From positions 10,354,001 through 10,418,000 of the forward strand of contig OX637339.1 of assembly GCA_951799405.1 (NCBI GenBank): 64,000 bases of DNA, in the 5' to 3' direction. The stretch is from Agapetus fuscipes (taxonomy: Eukaryota > Arthropoda > Insecta > Trichoptera > Glossosomatidae). Both the position numbers and the translations under genes were made by a program. Numbering within the stretch: position 1 is the stretch's first letter; each line of letters begins with the position of its first letter. This document shows positions 31,563 to 43,125 of this stretch, in pieces. The notes beneath the pieces were generated by a model. It made no database searches. It was not told where the DNA came from and saw nothing but the letters and a program-made list of their open reading frames with translations.

Positions 31563-33671
31563 TTAAGGGCAAAGTATGGCCGTCGTTAACTTTTTCAAAG
31601 TATTGGTCGATTGGTAAAAAATATCCAGTTCACTAAACTTTTCATTGAACAACCGCGAAGCTCTCAAGAGGAATGAGTTTCCGTATGAATTTGTTCTGTG
31701 AGACGGAATATAGAGCTGGATTTTGGTGTTTCTTGACGTCATCCTAGGCACTCGGATTCCCACTTCAGACAGGAGTTCGGAGCAAGACACGTTACCCCGG
31801 ATGAGTTTGAATAGGAACATTAGGTCCAGAACACTCCGTCTCGCTTGGAGCGAAAACAAACCATAGTGTTGCAGCGCCGTATGATAGTCGGCAAGCTCTC
31901 GATGGAGACCGTCTCGGTACAAGAGTGTCCTGATGAGGCGTTTTTGGATGGCCTCTTATCTATTGACATAGATGATATATTGCGGGTTCCAAACTTGGCA
32001 AGCATATTCAAGTATTGGTCTTACGTAAACTTTATAAAGACATAATGCCACTGCAGTGTTTCGGAATGGCTTACAAGATCTCAAAACAAACCCAAGCAGT
32101 TTGTATGATCTTTTAATGATGCTATCTATGTGGTAATTGAATCTCAATTTATTGTCTAATACAAGCCCCAGATCACGTACTTGATCGGCAGGTTCCACGA
32201 ACTCCGATTGAATCTCGTATTCAAAGACTAATGGGTTCTTTTTCCTAGTGAACCTCACGATGCAACATTTAGAAACATTTAAAGAAAGTTTATTTACGAT
32301 ACAATATTCACCAAAGCGTTTCAAATCTCTTTGGATAGATACACAATCTCTCACGGATGCCACCTCTGAAAAAATCTTCATATCGTCTGCATAAAGTAAG
32401 ACGCTTGAATTGAGGAAGCAATGTCTTATATCGTTTATAAAAATTAAGAATAAAAGAGGACCCAGATGGCTACCCTGCGGCACACCCGAGACGACCCGTT
32501 CACGTTTGGAGGTGATTCCCCCAATCGTTACAGATATTGTTCTATCATACAGGTATGATTTGAGCCACCGGAGTAGGTCACCGTGTATTCCTTGCCACTC
32601 CAGCTTGGCAATTAGGATCTTGTGGCTAATCTTATCAAAACATTTGGAGTAATCAGTGTAGATCACATCAGCCTGAGATCCTGCGTCCATAATCTTTAGA
32701 ATTTTTTCCGTAAACAGTACCAGATTTGATGCGGTGGACCTGCCTGGTAAAAACCCATGTTGATTTACATCAATTGCATTTTTCACCGCGGAGAAAATCT
32801 GATCATATGCTATTTTTTCGAGTAACTTCCCAAATATAGATAACTTAGACACAGGGCGATAGTTTTCAACATTGTCTTTATTTCCAGATTTGTAAATTGG
32901 TACTATGTGCGCATATTTCCATTTACGTGGAAAAACACCCAGACTAAGTGATTTTTTAAATATTATTGCTAATGGCTTAATTAATTTATCACAACAGTTT
33001 TTTATGAAAATAACCGGCAAACCATCCGGACCACAACCTTTCCTCACGTCTAATGAGCGAATGCTTTCACATAACCTATCCTCATTGATGACTATGGACG
33101 AGATAGTGGAGCAATCATTAAATGAATCACCAGATTGACGTGCAACCGATAAACCATCATCTTCCACGAAAACGGAGGAAAAGTATTTAAGGAACAAGTC
33201 AGATATCCCAGCAGCATCATTTTTTATTTCATTTTCATACTTCATTTCATTTGGAATACAGCTTTCGCCTTTTTTTGATTTAATAAAGGAAAATAGTTTT
33301 TTGGGGTCATTTCTAATAGACGTCTCCATGTGGTTCAAATATTTACGCTTGCATATCTTTTCCTGTTGTTTGAATCTACTTCTTAGTAATGAAAATGTGG
33401 AGTAGTCCAACGGATTTCCGTAACGCCTAAACTTAGTATGGAACAATTGTTTTTCTTTTAAGATTTTCTTCAAAGCGTTGGAATACCAAGGAGGGTACTG
33501 CGTATTGGTGCTACATAATCGAGATTTCGGGACATATTCATCAATAATTTCATTTACCACACGGTAGAAATTATCCACCATCTCATCAATATCATCCGAA
33601 TCCAGAATTGAGTCCCAATCGACCATAGACAATTTTATATTTAATTTTAATTTTATTTCATTAACGGACAT
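31563..33671 (-). pseudogene. Reverse transcriptase ORF with one in-frame stop
   Basis: Non-LTR retrotransposon ORF2, C-terminal portion: RNA-dependent DNA synthesis by target-primed reverse transcription. Translating from the ATG at 33671 gives 571 residues with the RT motifs in order: CGPDGLP (~213-219), NYRPVS (~270-275), YTDYSKCFD (~338-346, catalytic Asp), SGVPQGSHLGPLLF (~395-408) and YADD (~427-430). After YVNR a TAA at 31956-31958 interrupts, but the same frame resumes with EAIQKRLIRTLL and runs another ~130 codons to 31563 (thumb and C-terminal RLFN region). All catalytic residues are intact, so one nonsense change is the only visible break. It is close to, but not demonstrably from, an active lineage. 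Open frames on the opposite strand are shadows. Confidence 0.93.
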
Positions 33672-33770
33672 GATTGTCCATTTACATAATTTATGACGCA
33701 GTAATTTACAATGATTAAAATAGAAACAAAATTCAAGGATTAGTATTGCATAAATAGCAGTAAATTAAAA

Positions 33771-34515
33771 AAAAAAACCTATATTTGACTAAACAAAACA
33801 AAGCTCTACGGATTTCAGACAGACTTATTTTCTACGAGAGACACTGAAAAAGTGTGAAAATCCTGCAAGTTATAAGGTTGCCATGAGCACTCATAATTAG
33901 TTCACTTATTGTGAGACGCTACTTGCATTAAAATGTTATATCTACGATTTCTCAAATTAGTGAATTTGTAATTATTCAGTTTTGCCTGGTGGCGATATAA
34001 AGAGAAAAACTAAAGACCGACAAAAATATGGCTTGACCAGATTATATTGAAATTGAGTTATTTTAAAATCTGTGACGCGCATGCACTGAGTATGAAGAGG
34101 TCAGGTTATTGCAAACATAAGGAAGGAAGCTCAGATTTGAATTTTAAAGTATGGACTTGAAGGAAGCCCGAGGCCTGGGAAGACATCGCGTGTCTGAGAC
34201 TAAGGTACACATGAACATGATAGACTCGTCAATATTACAATAACCAAACAGGGATGTGACTAGAGTCGAAAACATTCGAAGTCGAAACTGTAATACATGA
34301 AGGAGCAGAAATGTTTCACGACCACTAACTACACCAAGGCAAACTAGAAAAGAGAACTCTAATTACATAGAGCTGTGATGTTTATTTTTCAAGAATAATT
34401 CAAATCTTCAATTAGAAAACACAGCACCTGTGTCGTAAAAATGTCGACTACATTGAAAATAAACATGTCATACATGCATGGTCAATTAACGATGATAACA
34501 AAAATGATAACCGTC
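33771..34515. other. Unassigned
   Basis: No repeat or exon recognised. Confidence 0.4.
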
Positions 34516-34834
34516 TGTCCGGTCAATAGCTCAGTTGGTAGAGTGCTTGCATTCCATGCCGAGAGCAAGGGTTCGAATCCCACCAAGGGTGTCAAAAATG
34601 ATTTCCCGTTTCGATGTTTATTTCAAAACTCAAAATAAAATACCGGCAAGGTTTACTCAGCCTTCACAAGAAATGAGTAACAGTCCCCTCGGAAGCTGGG
34701 AAACCCCAACTTCAACTGAAGTAGTGGCGTAAGGCCGCCCCCCTTACCTGTTAAAAGAAATAGGTTCCACTCGGCACATGCGATCCCTTCGGAGGGAGCG
34801 CGGCAAAAGAGGTTACACTATATGTGTAGCTAGT
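34516..34834 (+). mobile_element. SINE-A, near full length
   Basis: Head gtccggtcaatagctcagtt, B box gggttcgaatccc, whole body and 3' end to tatgtgtagct. Among the least diverged copies. Confidence 0.92.
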
Positions 34835-35086
34835 CACGTATAACGAAATTAATAAATATTTAATGTTGGTATTAATCACCTAAAATATAAGCATTTTATA
34901 ATGCGTTAAATTAACAAAATGAGATATGATCTCTCCACAATCACCTCTTAGATCGGCTTCATCTCACTATATCCTCTATTTTATCTGGGTTTACGTATGT
35001 GCCATTGCGGATGCAATCTTGCTTTTTTCATTAGATCTTTTAACATCAAGTTCATTAATGATTTATTCTGGCATAACAATGAACAT

Positions 35087-35172
35087 TCATCTATAGTAAT
35101 TTAAGTTGTAAGGATGTAAAAACATTTAGGATTCATAGAAAATGTAAAAGTTCGCGATTACATATGCTGCAT
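35087..35172 (-). mobile_element. LD, 3' half
   Basis: ctatagtaatttaagttgta, then gtaaaagttcgcgattacat. Confidence 0.7.
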
Positions 35173-35204
35173 CGTCCCTCCAATGCTTGTTTGACTTATC
35201 TACC

Positions 35205-35370
35205 ATTTGATTCAAAGATGACCTTTCAATGAAATGGTCTTAAGAATCATATTCTGCTCAATCTGATCTAAGAAAAAAACGTAAAACACGAGAATGTGAG
35301 AGTGTTTTTAAACATTTTCAAAATCAATTTACAGTTTTCATAAGACACATTAGTCCAGTACACATACAAG
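35205..35370 (-). repeat. RepF copy
   Basis: Reverse complement of the 17.2 and 35.97 kb copies: tttcataagacacattagtc near its right edge. Confidence 0.65.
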
Positions 35371-35429
35371 CATCACTCATGTGAATTACCTCTGATGGAC
35401 ATAATACAATAATAAGATGGACTAAGGAT

Positions 35430-35484
35430 ACGGTATGTGTACTTGCAAAGTAAAAACCCAGATTTCAAATAAACATAAGCTTGA
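35430..35484 (-). mobile_element. LD, small central fragment
   Basis: aaaacccagatttcaaataa followed by acataagc. Confidence 0.6.
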
Positions 35485-35959
35485 TCTAATTGGTTGCATT
35501 TCGAAACTAATAATTTCGATTCGAAAACGTTTTCGAAATCAGCTCTTGGTACAACTCTACAATTCTTTGCGGAACAAAACGCGAGTATAAAACTGGCAGT
35601 CGATTTATAAGTCATAACTTAATTATTATGTTTGCTATTGCAGGTATGGAAGCTTGCTTTGATTGCAGGCGAATGAGGGTACGAAAAAGTATTTGCAAAC
35701 AATACAAAAATCAAAGAAGATTTCGCAAAAAGGAAATACAACAATTAGATTTAATTTAATTAAAAATATATTTTTTTATACAACACACTTTTACTTTAAC
35801 ATTTTTGATTGCCTAAGCGCTATCGAACTTTAACCGTCCGTCTTCAGAGGCTAACTCAGGTTAAAAACAAAAGGATCATAATTCAAGGTAGGAAAGAGAA
35901 AGTGAGTGGGGTTTTTCGGGCAAGTACTGCTAGTAGGGGAGAAGACTAGGTATTTGCTT
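35485..35959. other. Unassigned
   Basis: Nothing recognised. Confidence 0.4.
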
Positions 35960-36145
35960 ATCACTAGGTATGTGTACTGGACCTATGTGTCTTATGAATG
36001 CTAGAAATTGACTTCCAAAATATTAAACACAACTCTCAAATTATCGTGGTTTACGTTTCTTTCTTTTCTCAAATTGTGCAAAATGTGATTTCTAAGACAA
36101 TTTCATTTAAAGGTCATCTTTGAATCAAATGCTAGATAAGCCACA
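35960..36145 (+). repeat. RepF copy
   Basis: gtgtactggacctatgtgtc ... ttctaagacaatttcattta; best aligned with 17.2 kb. Confidence 0.65.
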
Positions 36146-36162
36146 CAAGCACTGAGTGTACG

Positions 36163-36372
36163 AAATAGGTTGGTATAAGGTTTATCTCCCATGCTGTAAA
36201 AACTTCGCTCATTTTTGCACAGTGGTATGAGGATGGAATGGCATTTGCATGAGGCTTAATTTATTTAGTAAGTACACATGCAGCATGTGTAAGCGCGAAT
36301 TTACACGTGCCTGCATACATTTTTTTTTTAATATGTATCCATATTTGTAACTTAGATAATAGATTATAGATT
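36163..36372 (+). mobile_element. LD copy, diverged
   Basis: aggttggtataaggtttatc, then acacatgcagcatgtgtaag and an ataatagattatag tail; the middle is rearranged. Confidence 0.75.
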
Positions 36373-37219
36373 CTTATAAATATTTATCAAAGATCTGCGA
36401 TCATTATTACTAATTTTAACTTAATAAGATGCTGCATATCTACACAGGGATAATTGTTGTTAGGTTGGTCGGTAGGTTTTCGCGCAATTGAATGTACTTT
36501 TTTTAACCAATTCAACGAAACATTTTTAAATTCACCCAGATGCACAGATGTTGGGATCTCGGCGTTCGCCAATTTCCTTATTGCACACTTACAGAAGCAG
36601 TTCATCTGTCAGAATAGTAAAACACTTGGCAGGGGCTCAACAGACATGACCCAGGAACAGATCCTAATGAAATTCTCCAGCTAGCTTATGATATTATCAA
36701 CACAATTGCTTCAAGACTTGTGTGAGTATATCTGACGAATATGGAAACAACGACATGAATAAATATCATACGAAATTATAAAAATGAAATGTTGATTGTT
36801 GGTAACGGCATCGACCAAGAGTGGCTGAACGGTTTTGGCAGTGTTGTCGATTCCCAAATAGAGTTTGCAATATAGGAAGGTTAGTGGATACAAAAATTTG
36901 GTAAAGTATTACAAAAGACTTTCAAATTCACGAAAAGCTCAACGTTGCTTTGTACGGAAATTTTGAATTTAATCTCTAAATTAATTCATTCAAATGCTTA
37001 TCAGCTTTTTGATATATTTTTAAGAAAACTGGCAGATTACTGTCGAAATGGATTCGGTGACGTTTGGTGTCAATCAGATTACAAACAACATTATTTTCCC
37101 ATTTAAAATGTACAGAAGAAATCAAGACAGTTCAACGTCTGCTGGGTCAGCTAGTTTATAATAAAATCGAGGATAGAGCTAGCAAATCAAGCATGTATAG
37201 AAATACATTCTTCCTACTA
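36373..37219. other. Unassigned
   Basis: gagtggctgaacggttttgg near 36820 resembles words in RTE-like 3' ends. No domain recognised in open frames at 36387-36684. Confidence 0.4.
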
Positions 37220-37560
37220 GATTTAAAAATGGAAACAAGCCAGGTATAAGCGAAAGCTTTTGTTTGGAGCTTTTTGCTACATGTATGGCTGCAAACATTG
37301 GCAGTCCAAAAATACGAAAGGGATTGCTTCGGGGTGTTCTAGAATCTAGAGACTAAATAGAGATTTAGAGTAAGATAATCATAACATCTTGAGTTGAAAG
37401 GAAGTCCAACGAAAAGCTGTCGCAGGAAGAAGAAGAAAAAAAAGAGCTTACAACGGAAATTTCAAGATGAAAACTAAACTAATAGGACTTTTTGATTATA
37501 CATACTAGTAGCAACCTTTCTTAGCAATACCTTTGAAGGAACAATCTTGGGAACTGAACC
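37220..37560 (+). pseudogene. Decayed LINE-like repeat
   Basis: Aligns with both sides of the SINE-A at 21.77-22.11 kb. A CYMYGCKHWQS-like reading recalls the LLYG.E.W region of LINE thumbs, but the frame is broken throughout. Confidence 0.5.
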
Positions 37561-37741
37561 AGATGTCGCCCTAAAATTTCATACTTCTAGGGTTTGAAGC
37601 GGCTCATAGTGTCTCCTTTTCTTTGCAGCTCAAAAGGATGACAACCAGTGGAGACAAATGTTTGGTACAAAAAGGCAGAGCCTTTGGAAAATGATGACAG
37701 AAACAAAGAAATCAGCAAGATTTGTGTGAATATCTTACGAA

Positions 37742-37895
37742 AGTCTGCATTTTACGAATACTGAGCTTGATTGTGTATTTTTAGGTTCACGTGCACTTGG
37801 ATTACACACAGTTTCCTCAGTCTGCATTTTACGAATACTGAGCTTGATTGTGTATTTTTAGGTTCACGTGCACTTGGATTACACACAGTTTCCTC
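37742..37895 (+). repeat. Perfect 77-bp tandem duplication
   Basis: agtctgcattttacgaatac begins identical units at 37742 and 37819. Confidence 0.97.
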
Positions 37896-38043
37896 AGTTA
37901 TTGTTGCGTCAGTCATATCAAATTCCTGACACCTCCTGCCTCAAGTTACGGTGGAGAAGTCAGATGTATTCAACCTGCAGTTATTTCATTATATTCTGAC
38001 AGGGGCGGCGCTCAAGTGTAGGTGATGGCTACATGTTATAATC

Positions 38044-38090
38044 TGTGGCAGGGGTAACCAAACTACGGCTCGCGACCAAATGTGGCCACC
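38044..38090. mobile_element. hAT-like end fragment (insertion target)
   Basis: caggggtaaccaaactacgg ... gcgaccaaatgtggccac resembles hAT-type terminal sequence. The partner end was not found. Confidence 0.5.
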
Positions 38091-38527
38091 TTCTTCTTCT
38101 TCTTCGTGTCAGCTTCACACCGTATTGGCCCAGTAACGAGCAATGTCTACAGCTCTTTGGTTTCCCGCAAAGAGATCATCCATGGAGCAGCTTGTCGGAC
38201 AGGAGGGACAACACCGCAGGTGCTCCATTGTTTGCTGAGCTCCACACTCACATAGTGTAGAGTCCTCCCGTCCCAGAAATCCCCAGGTCAGCATGTTGGC
38301 CCGGGCTCTTCCAACATTGGTCCTCAATCTGTTCATGGATTTCCACACGGGCCACTCGAGGTTCTTTCCTGGAGGTAGGCTCTCTGCAGGCTGCACAAAG
38401 CTCTCCGGGCATTCCTCTTTCCACATTTGCAATCTCTCCGCCATTGGATCCGAAGACAAGGGCTGCACGGAACTAAGGAAGCTGTGTCTCGACTTCAGGC
38501 GCTGCTGTGATGAAAAGCCACTTCCGT
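38091..38527 (-). pseudogene. L2/CR1-like LINE C-terminus with 13-bp TSD
   Basis: The minus strand reads continuously through ESLPPGKNLEWPVWKSMNRL, RTNVGRARANMLTWGFLG, the Cys/His cluster LCECGAQQTMEHL..CPSCP, and ends at ARYWANTV before a stop. C-x-C-G-x2-QTM-x-H-x4-CP is the C-terminal cluster I know from metazoan non-LTR ORF2 proteins. The unit ends in (GAA)n and is bracketed by identical aaatgtggccacc at 38078-38090 and 38528-38540. Open frame plus perfect TSD mark it as young; it is 5'-truncated to ~437 bp. Confidence 0.9.
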
Positions 38528-38572
38528 AAATGTGGCCACCAGCGGCATAGATACGGATGGCGTATTTATGAA

Positions 38573-38915
38573 TGCAACTAAAAAAAAAACGCAACTAAGC
38601 TACACATATAGTGTAACTTCTTGCCGCGTTATCCCCGAAGGGGTCGCATGTGGCGAGTTGAACCTGTTTATTTTTACAGGTAAGGGGGCCGGCCTTACGC
38701 CAACCACTTCAGTTGAAGTGGGGGTTTCCCAGCTCCCGAGGGGGCTGGTACTCATTTCTTGTGAAGGCTGAGTAAACCTTGCCGGTATTTTTATTATGGG
38801 GTTTGAAATAAACACCGAAATAGGAAATCATTTCTGACACCCTCCTCGGTGGGATTCGAACCCGAGCTCACGGGGTAGAATGCAAGCACTCTACCAACTG
38901 AGCTATCGACCGGAC
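38573..38915 (-). mobile_element. SINE-A, full length, near consensus
   Basis: Intact A box (tagctcagttggtagagtg) and B box (gggttcgaatccc), complete body and a ~10-bp homopolymer run at the 3' end. tatgaa flanks both sides (38567-38572, 38916-38921) and may be the TSD. Few differences from the apparent consensus. Confidence 0.93.
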
Positions 38916-38921
38916 TATGAA

Positions 38922-39642
38922 ACTGACGCTAATCTATAGCCGTCAGCTGTCAGTGATCAAAAATTAAAGGTATCCACCTAAATGAGGTTACATGTAAAAC
39001 ACACCTATAATCTTCGATCACGAGCGACAACAACTTCTTCCGAAAGTTTAGTTCGTAGCCGTATAAAAGACACGTCTCCTGATTTTGGATGTCGCCTCCT
39101 ATCCACGATTCTAGAAGATATCGACAAATGCCTAACACAACAAGGCACTGCCCTTACAATAGGATGTCGATCAAAGACACTGCCTTTACAAGAGGATGTC
39201 AACCAGCAGTGAAAAATTGCTAGCAACACAAGATACTGCCTTTAAAAGAGAATAGCAAACAGCAGAGACAAATGGCTTACATATTAAGATATTTTCAGAT
39301 ATTTTTGCAACTAAGATTTAAGATTATTCAAGGACGACAAAGTATACTTTATGTGAAAAAATCGCTTTGCAGATTTTATCATAATTGAATCTAAGAATAT
39401 AAAGTTGTGAAGTATGTTTCCTATTGCTACAATGTACGGCAGTGTAGTTGGTACAAAGAAGTCGGGAATAAATTTAAATCAGAGATGAAGGCATCAGTAG
39501 AGATGTGTATGTATGCAGGCTGTGTAGTATATGGTATGTAAATAAACCCTATTTCTTCTAAATCCAATCAATCTCAAGGCAAACTGTTGGAAAGTGCAGG
39601 GTTGCCACTTGATTCTTTAAAAAATCAGATATATATTTAATG
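38922..39642. other. Unassigned; short degenerate tandem repeat
   Basis: Around 39130-39270 a ~50-bp unit with cactgcc..ttacaagaggatg recurs imperfectly. An LD-like tail (gcaactaagatttaagatta) is near 39308. Confidence 0.45.
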
Positions 39643-40066
39643 GAGGATTTATTTGCTGAGCGCGCTTTTTGCAAGCTTGTCGAAAGCGTCAATTCTCAAG
39701 CAAGACTTATTAATAACAACATAAAAATAAACACTATTTTGTTCTACTGGTGTTTTTATTTGTTGGTTAAATAAATGATAATGTCAAATAATAATGAGTT
39801 TTGATCGGTTTCAACGTCTTGGTCATCCTCATAAAAACGAACATCTTAAACGCAGTGCGAGGTTTTGAAGATAACCAAGTGGTCGAAACCGGTTAAAACT
39901 CATTATTTGTTCAATCAAGAAATAAAAACACCCGTAGAATAAAACAGTGTTTGTAGCTCATGTTTAATTCTTTTTTTAAAGGGAGTTTTACAAATTTCCA
40001 CTGAAACATTTCACCAAAAGACTCATTTACTGTAAAGCTGGATGGACCTTTGGTGACCGGTTGTTT
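39643..40066 (-). mobile_element. SINE-B interrupted by a MITE
   Basis: The right-hand SINE-B end is at 39643-39707 and the middle (ctgtaaagctggatggacct, ggtgaccggt) at 40024-40066; the two would be adjacent without the insert. No tRNA head. Confidence 0.8.
39708..40018. mobile_element. Fold-back MITE inside SINE-B
   Basis: Arms of ~85 bp: aaacactattttgttctact at 39729 mirrors gtagaataaaacagtgttt near 39950. Inner words tcggtttcaacg/cgaaaccggt also pair. agact lies on both sides (39703-39707, 40019-40023), possibly the TSD. No ORF. Confidence 0.75.
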
Positions 40067-40666
40067 TTCGTTGAATGTCAATTAAAAATACAAAAAAGCA
40101 TGTGCATCGCATATAACAAAGGTATCTAGAAGGAAGTTTAGGAAGTATATAAGAATACCGAAATTAAAAGTGAAGTGATGGATACTGGATTTTTACACAT
40201 TGGTCTGTTCAGAAAGACAGTGGGCCCCATAGTGAGTTATTAAATAAGCTATCAACCAGACATTGGACGACGCAAGACCTTTTTTTTCACGATTTTTTTG
40301 TGACAATTCTTGGAGTGCTGGACGTGTGAGTGTTTGGGACGCGGTCGATGTCCTGCCCTTTATAGCAGGAGTGTAAGCTGCGCACTGTTGTGTTATATGC
40401 TGTTTTGAGACACTAAAAGAAATTGGCGATTGATAGCTCAGGGACTGTCAACGGGCGCTGTTATATCTGACGCTATCTACCGACTCTATAGCAGAGGAAA
40501 GAGTCATGAAAACACCAAGTTTTCATAGTTTTGATGCCGACTACAAAGGGGTGGATGTGAGTCGGTCTACACGTTGTCTTGTGACGAGATGATGGGGACT
40601 AAATGAAGATATTTCAGCAGAACAGACCCCACATGGGTATAGAATATAAGTGTAATAATGAATATA
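40067..40666. other. Unassigned
   Basis: tgttttgagacactaa..gaaattggcgattgat (40400-40435) matches 57.01-57.08 kb reversed and may be LD-LINE C-terminal coding. Otherwise nothing recognised. Confidence 0.4.
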
Positions 40667-40830
40667 CGGCAAGAGTTGCAGGGCTTATGTTCATTTGAGA
40701 TTGGGTTTTTATATTGTAGGTCCACATGCGGCATGTGTTAGCGCGAAATTATACATGTCTGCTTGTGGGAATGCATTTAATATAAATCTTAAATGATATA
40801 TTACTTTGCAGCTTAGATTAGATTAGATGA
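40667..40830 (+). mobile_element. LD, 3' two-thirds, young
   Basis: Starts cggcaagagttgcagggctt with few differences from consensus; tail cttagattagattagat. Confidence 0.9.
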
Positions 40831-42216
40831 ATAAAAAAACCTACTTTTACGAGGCTGAAAAGCGTTCAGTATACTAACAAGTAGGGTTGTGGCAACCCTG
40901 TCAGATACAGTAATAAAATCCGTTAGCGTCTCGCGTCTTCAATTCCGGAGTCGTTTTGAAACAACGCTTTAGTAACTGTCATAAAGTTAATGACGGGGAA
41001 CGCGGAGCCGATAAAGAAGATTTTACGCCCTTCCTGCTCTGCCTACGATCGGCGTAGAGGCTGGAGGACAAGCGGGAGGGGCTGCGATTCTTTGCAATGA
41101 TAGCGTAATCAAGAGTTCCGGAATTATTTCAGCACGACGTCAGATTAACTTGCTTCACAATGAGACTTGATTTGATTAGTTCATCATCTTATACCATATC
41201 TGGCCCTATCTTTCCTCGATGAATAGGTTAATAGGTAGGTTGATATGAGCCTGACCGCCGATGTCAGGGTAAAAAGGCAGGAGTTCCAACTTGCATTCCT
41301 TGGCACAAACATTTGAGTCCATTAGAACCGGATACAGCTATATCCTCGTTGTTTTTGCTGAGAAATTTTATGAAAAATAATATACTATTAGTGTTTTCAT
41401 TGACCTTCGCAGTAACAACTCAATGCTGTAAACCAGGCGCGTGCATAGGGTATAGGCAAATACCTACATTTCAGAATAAATATTTTCTCCCATTCCTTTA
41501 AATTTTAAAATAACTCATTTTTGAAATTGACTGAAGTGCCAACGATGGCTCCAATCGAACATAAATTTTGAATTTTAAGTCTGATTATCTAGCCCAAATG
41601 TTTTTTTACCATATATTGCCTACCTATTAGGCGCATGTGCCTGTAGGGGATACACGCCCCTGCCCTGGAACCTAATTGGTGACGTCACATAGCCGATAGA
41701 TATTTTGAATGTTCGGAATCCAGTCGTTCAGACAAACTCAATTGTACCTACCTAAGTAAGATCACTAGGAGAATGGTGGCAAAAGTTGCATTAGGTAGGT
41801 ATCCCCGACTTTGTTTATCAAATTCTTCGTCGGCCAAAAGTCTATTCCGATCAGTAACAATAATATTTTATCTGTTTCCCATGCACGCTCAGTTGCTTCC
41901 CTTCTCTGCTCATCTATACTTTTCCGGGCGTTTCTTTTTCCCTCTCTCCCCCTGGCAAATGTAATTTATCCATAAACTTTTATGCCCACGCTAGTAAAAC
42001 AAACTATCGCGTTTGTATCATCATGACCGGTTCATTTGCAAAATTGCCAGAAACTTTCTCTTTCTTTGTTTGATTAAAAAAAATACCAAAAAGCATAAAA
42101 CATACCTATGCACGTACTACTTGGGAATATAAACGTCTGTACAAATAAGGGAGACGCATCCCACTCAGTCACATGTGTGTACGTTCTATGTATGTATAAG
42201 ACAGTCAACACCATAA
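40831..42216. other. Mostly unassigned; GC-rich patch
   Basis: 40985-41110 is markedly GC-rich and outside any repeat family seen, but no open frame with splice sites was found. A short LD 5' fragment (ggtaggttgatatgagcctg) is at 41237. Confidence 0.4.
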
Positions 42217-42464
42217 TAACCTATAATCTAAGTTGCAAAGATATATTTCATTTAAAATTAATATTAAACGCATTCCCACAAACAGACACGTGTTAGTTAG
42301 CGCTTACAAATACAGCGTGTGTATTTACAAATTAAAATCCACACCTCAAATCAACTCATAAGCCGTGCAACTTTTGCCAACCTTCCCTGAAACAGGGGTG
42401 ACATTGGCAAAGCGAACCATTTTTTACAGCATGGGTGGTCAGCCTCATTCCAACCTATAAGTGA
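42217..42464 (-). mobile_element. LD at 3' end of LD-LINE fragment
   Basis: Full LD from ctataatctaagttgcaaag to ccaacctataagtgaa. Confidence 0.88.
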
Positions 42465-42640
42465 ACGAACAAAAATAATAATATACAAAAAAGTATATAA
42501 AATAACTATAAATAAGATCTATGAAATACAATCTATAAAATCGAACAAAGAAAATTTTAAAATCCCCAGCCTACATCATTGCAGATCAATCGACATTTTT
42601 TTCGGTCCTCGCATACCTACTTCTTTCATTTCATTTAGAG
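42465..42640 (-). pseudogene. LD-LINE 3' UTR and last codons
   Basis: AT-rich UTR leading to gatcaatcgacatttttttc, the place of the KEMAVDL ending; arranged as at 54.2 kb. Confidence 0.7.
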
Positions 42641-43125
42641 TCATAATTTTTTTCATACAAGTTCTTCATCTGCAAAGATTAGGTAACAGAATAAACATGA
42701 AATTAAGATTTAAAATTGCAATCTATGTTACAATTTGATTCAATATAAGGCATTTAATAACTCTCTAATGTTTTGTTTCAAAGGCACATTTAGTCTGCAA
42801 TGTTTTTTTGTTTTAATTTGCCTCTACGCCATGCACGCGCCTGACCATCAGATCACAGTAATTTGTCAGTAATACTGTGTAATTGGTAGAAATAAAGTAC
42901 AAATGCTAGTTGTAAATGGGATAACGATCCTAACACAATTAATATTTCATTACATTAGACCCACTCCCTTAATGCAGCAGAAAGCTGAAATTCTGTATTC
43001 GTACGACTTGGTTTTCGAACATCAGAATCAAGACGTATACTTCTTAAAAATAAACAATATTGCATGCTATTTTATTTCATACTTATGTAGGTTTTCATAC
43101 CTTCCTCAACTTCTGTTCGGTTGAT
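42641..43125. other. Unassigned
   Basis: Nothing recognised. Confidence 0.4.

Larger units (their letters stand above)
30979..33770 (-). mobile_element. Jockey/CR1-group LINE, 5'-truncated
   Basis: A minus-strand unit with the RT-bearing ORF, ~580 bp of AT-rich 3' UTR and an A-rich 3' end (T-run on + at 30979-31015). No apurinic endonuclease domain or ORF1 precedes it, so it is 5'-truncated; a T/A-rich joint near 33765 may mark the end. The UTR holds an imperfect ~90-bp tandem repeat. Confidence 0.85.

Noticed and set aside
32410..33138. Open frames on + across the RT gene
   Set aside because: Antisense shadows of the strong minus-strand RT frame.
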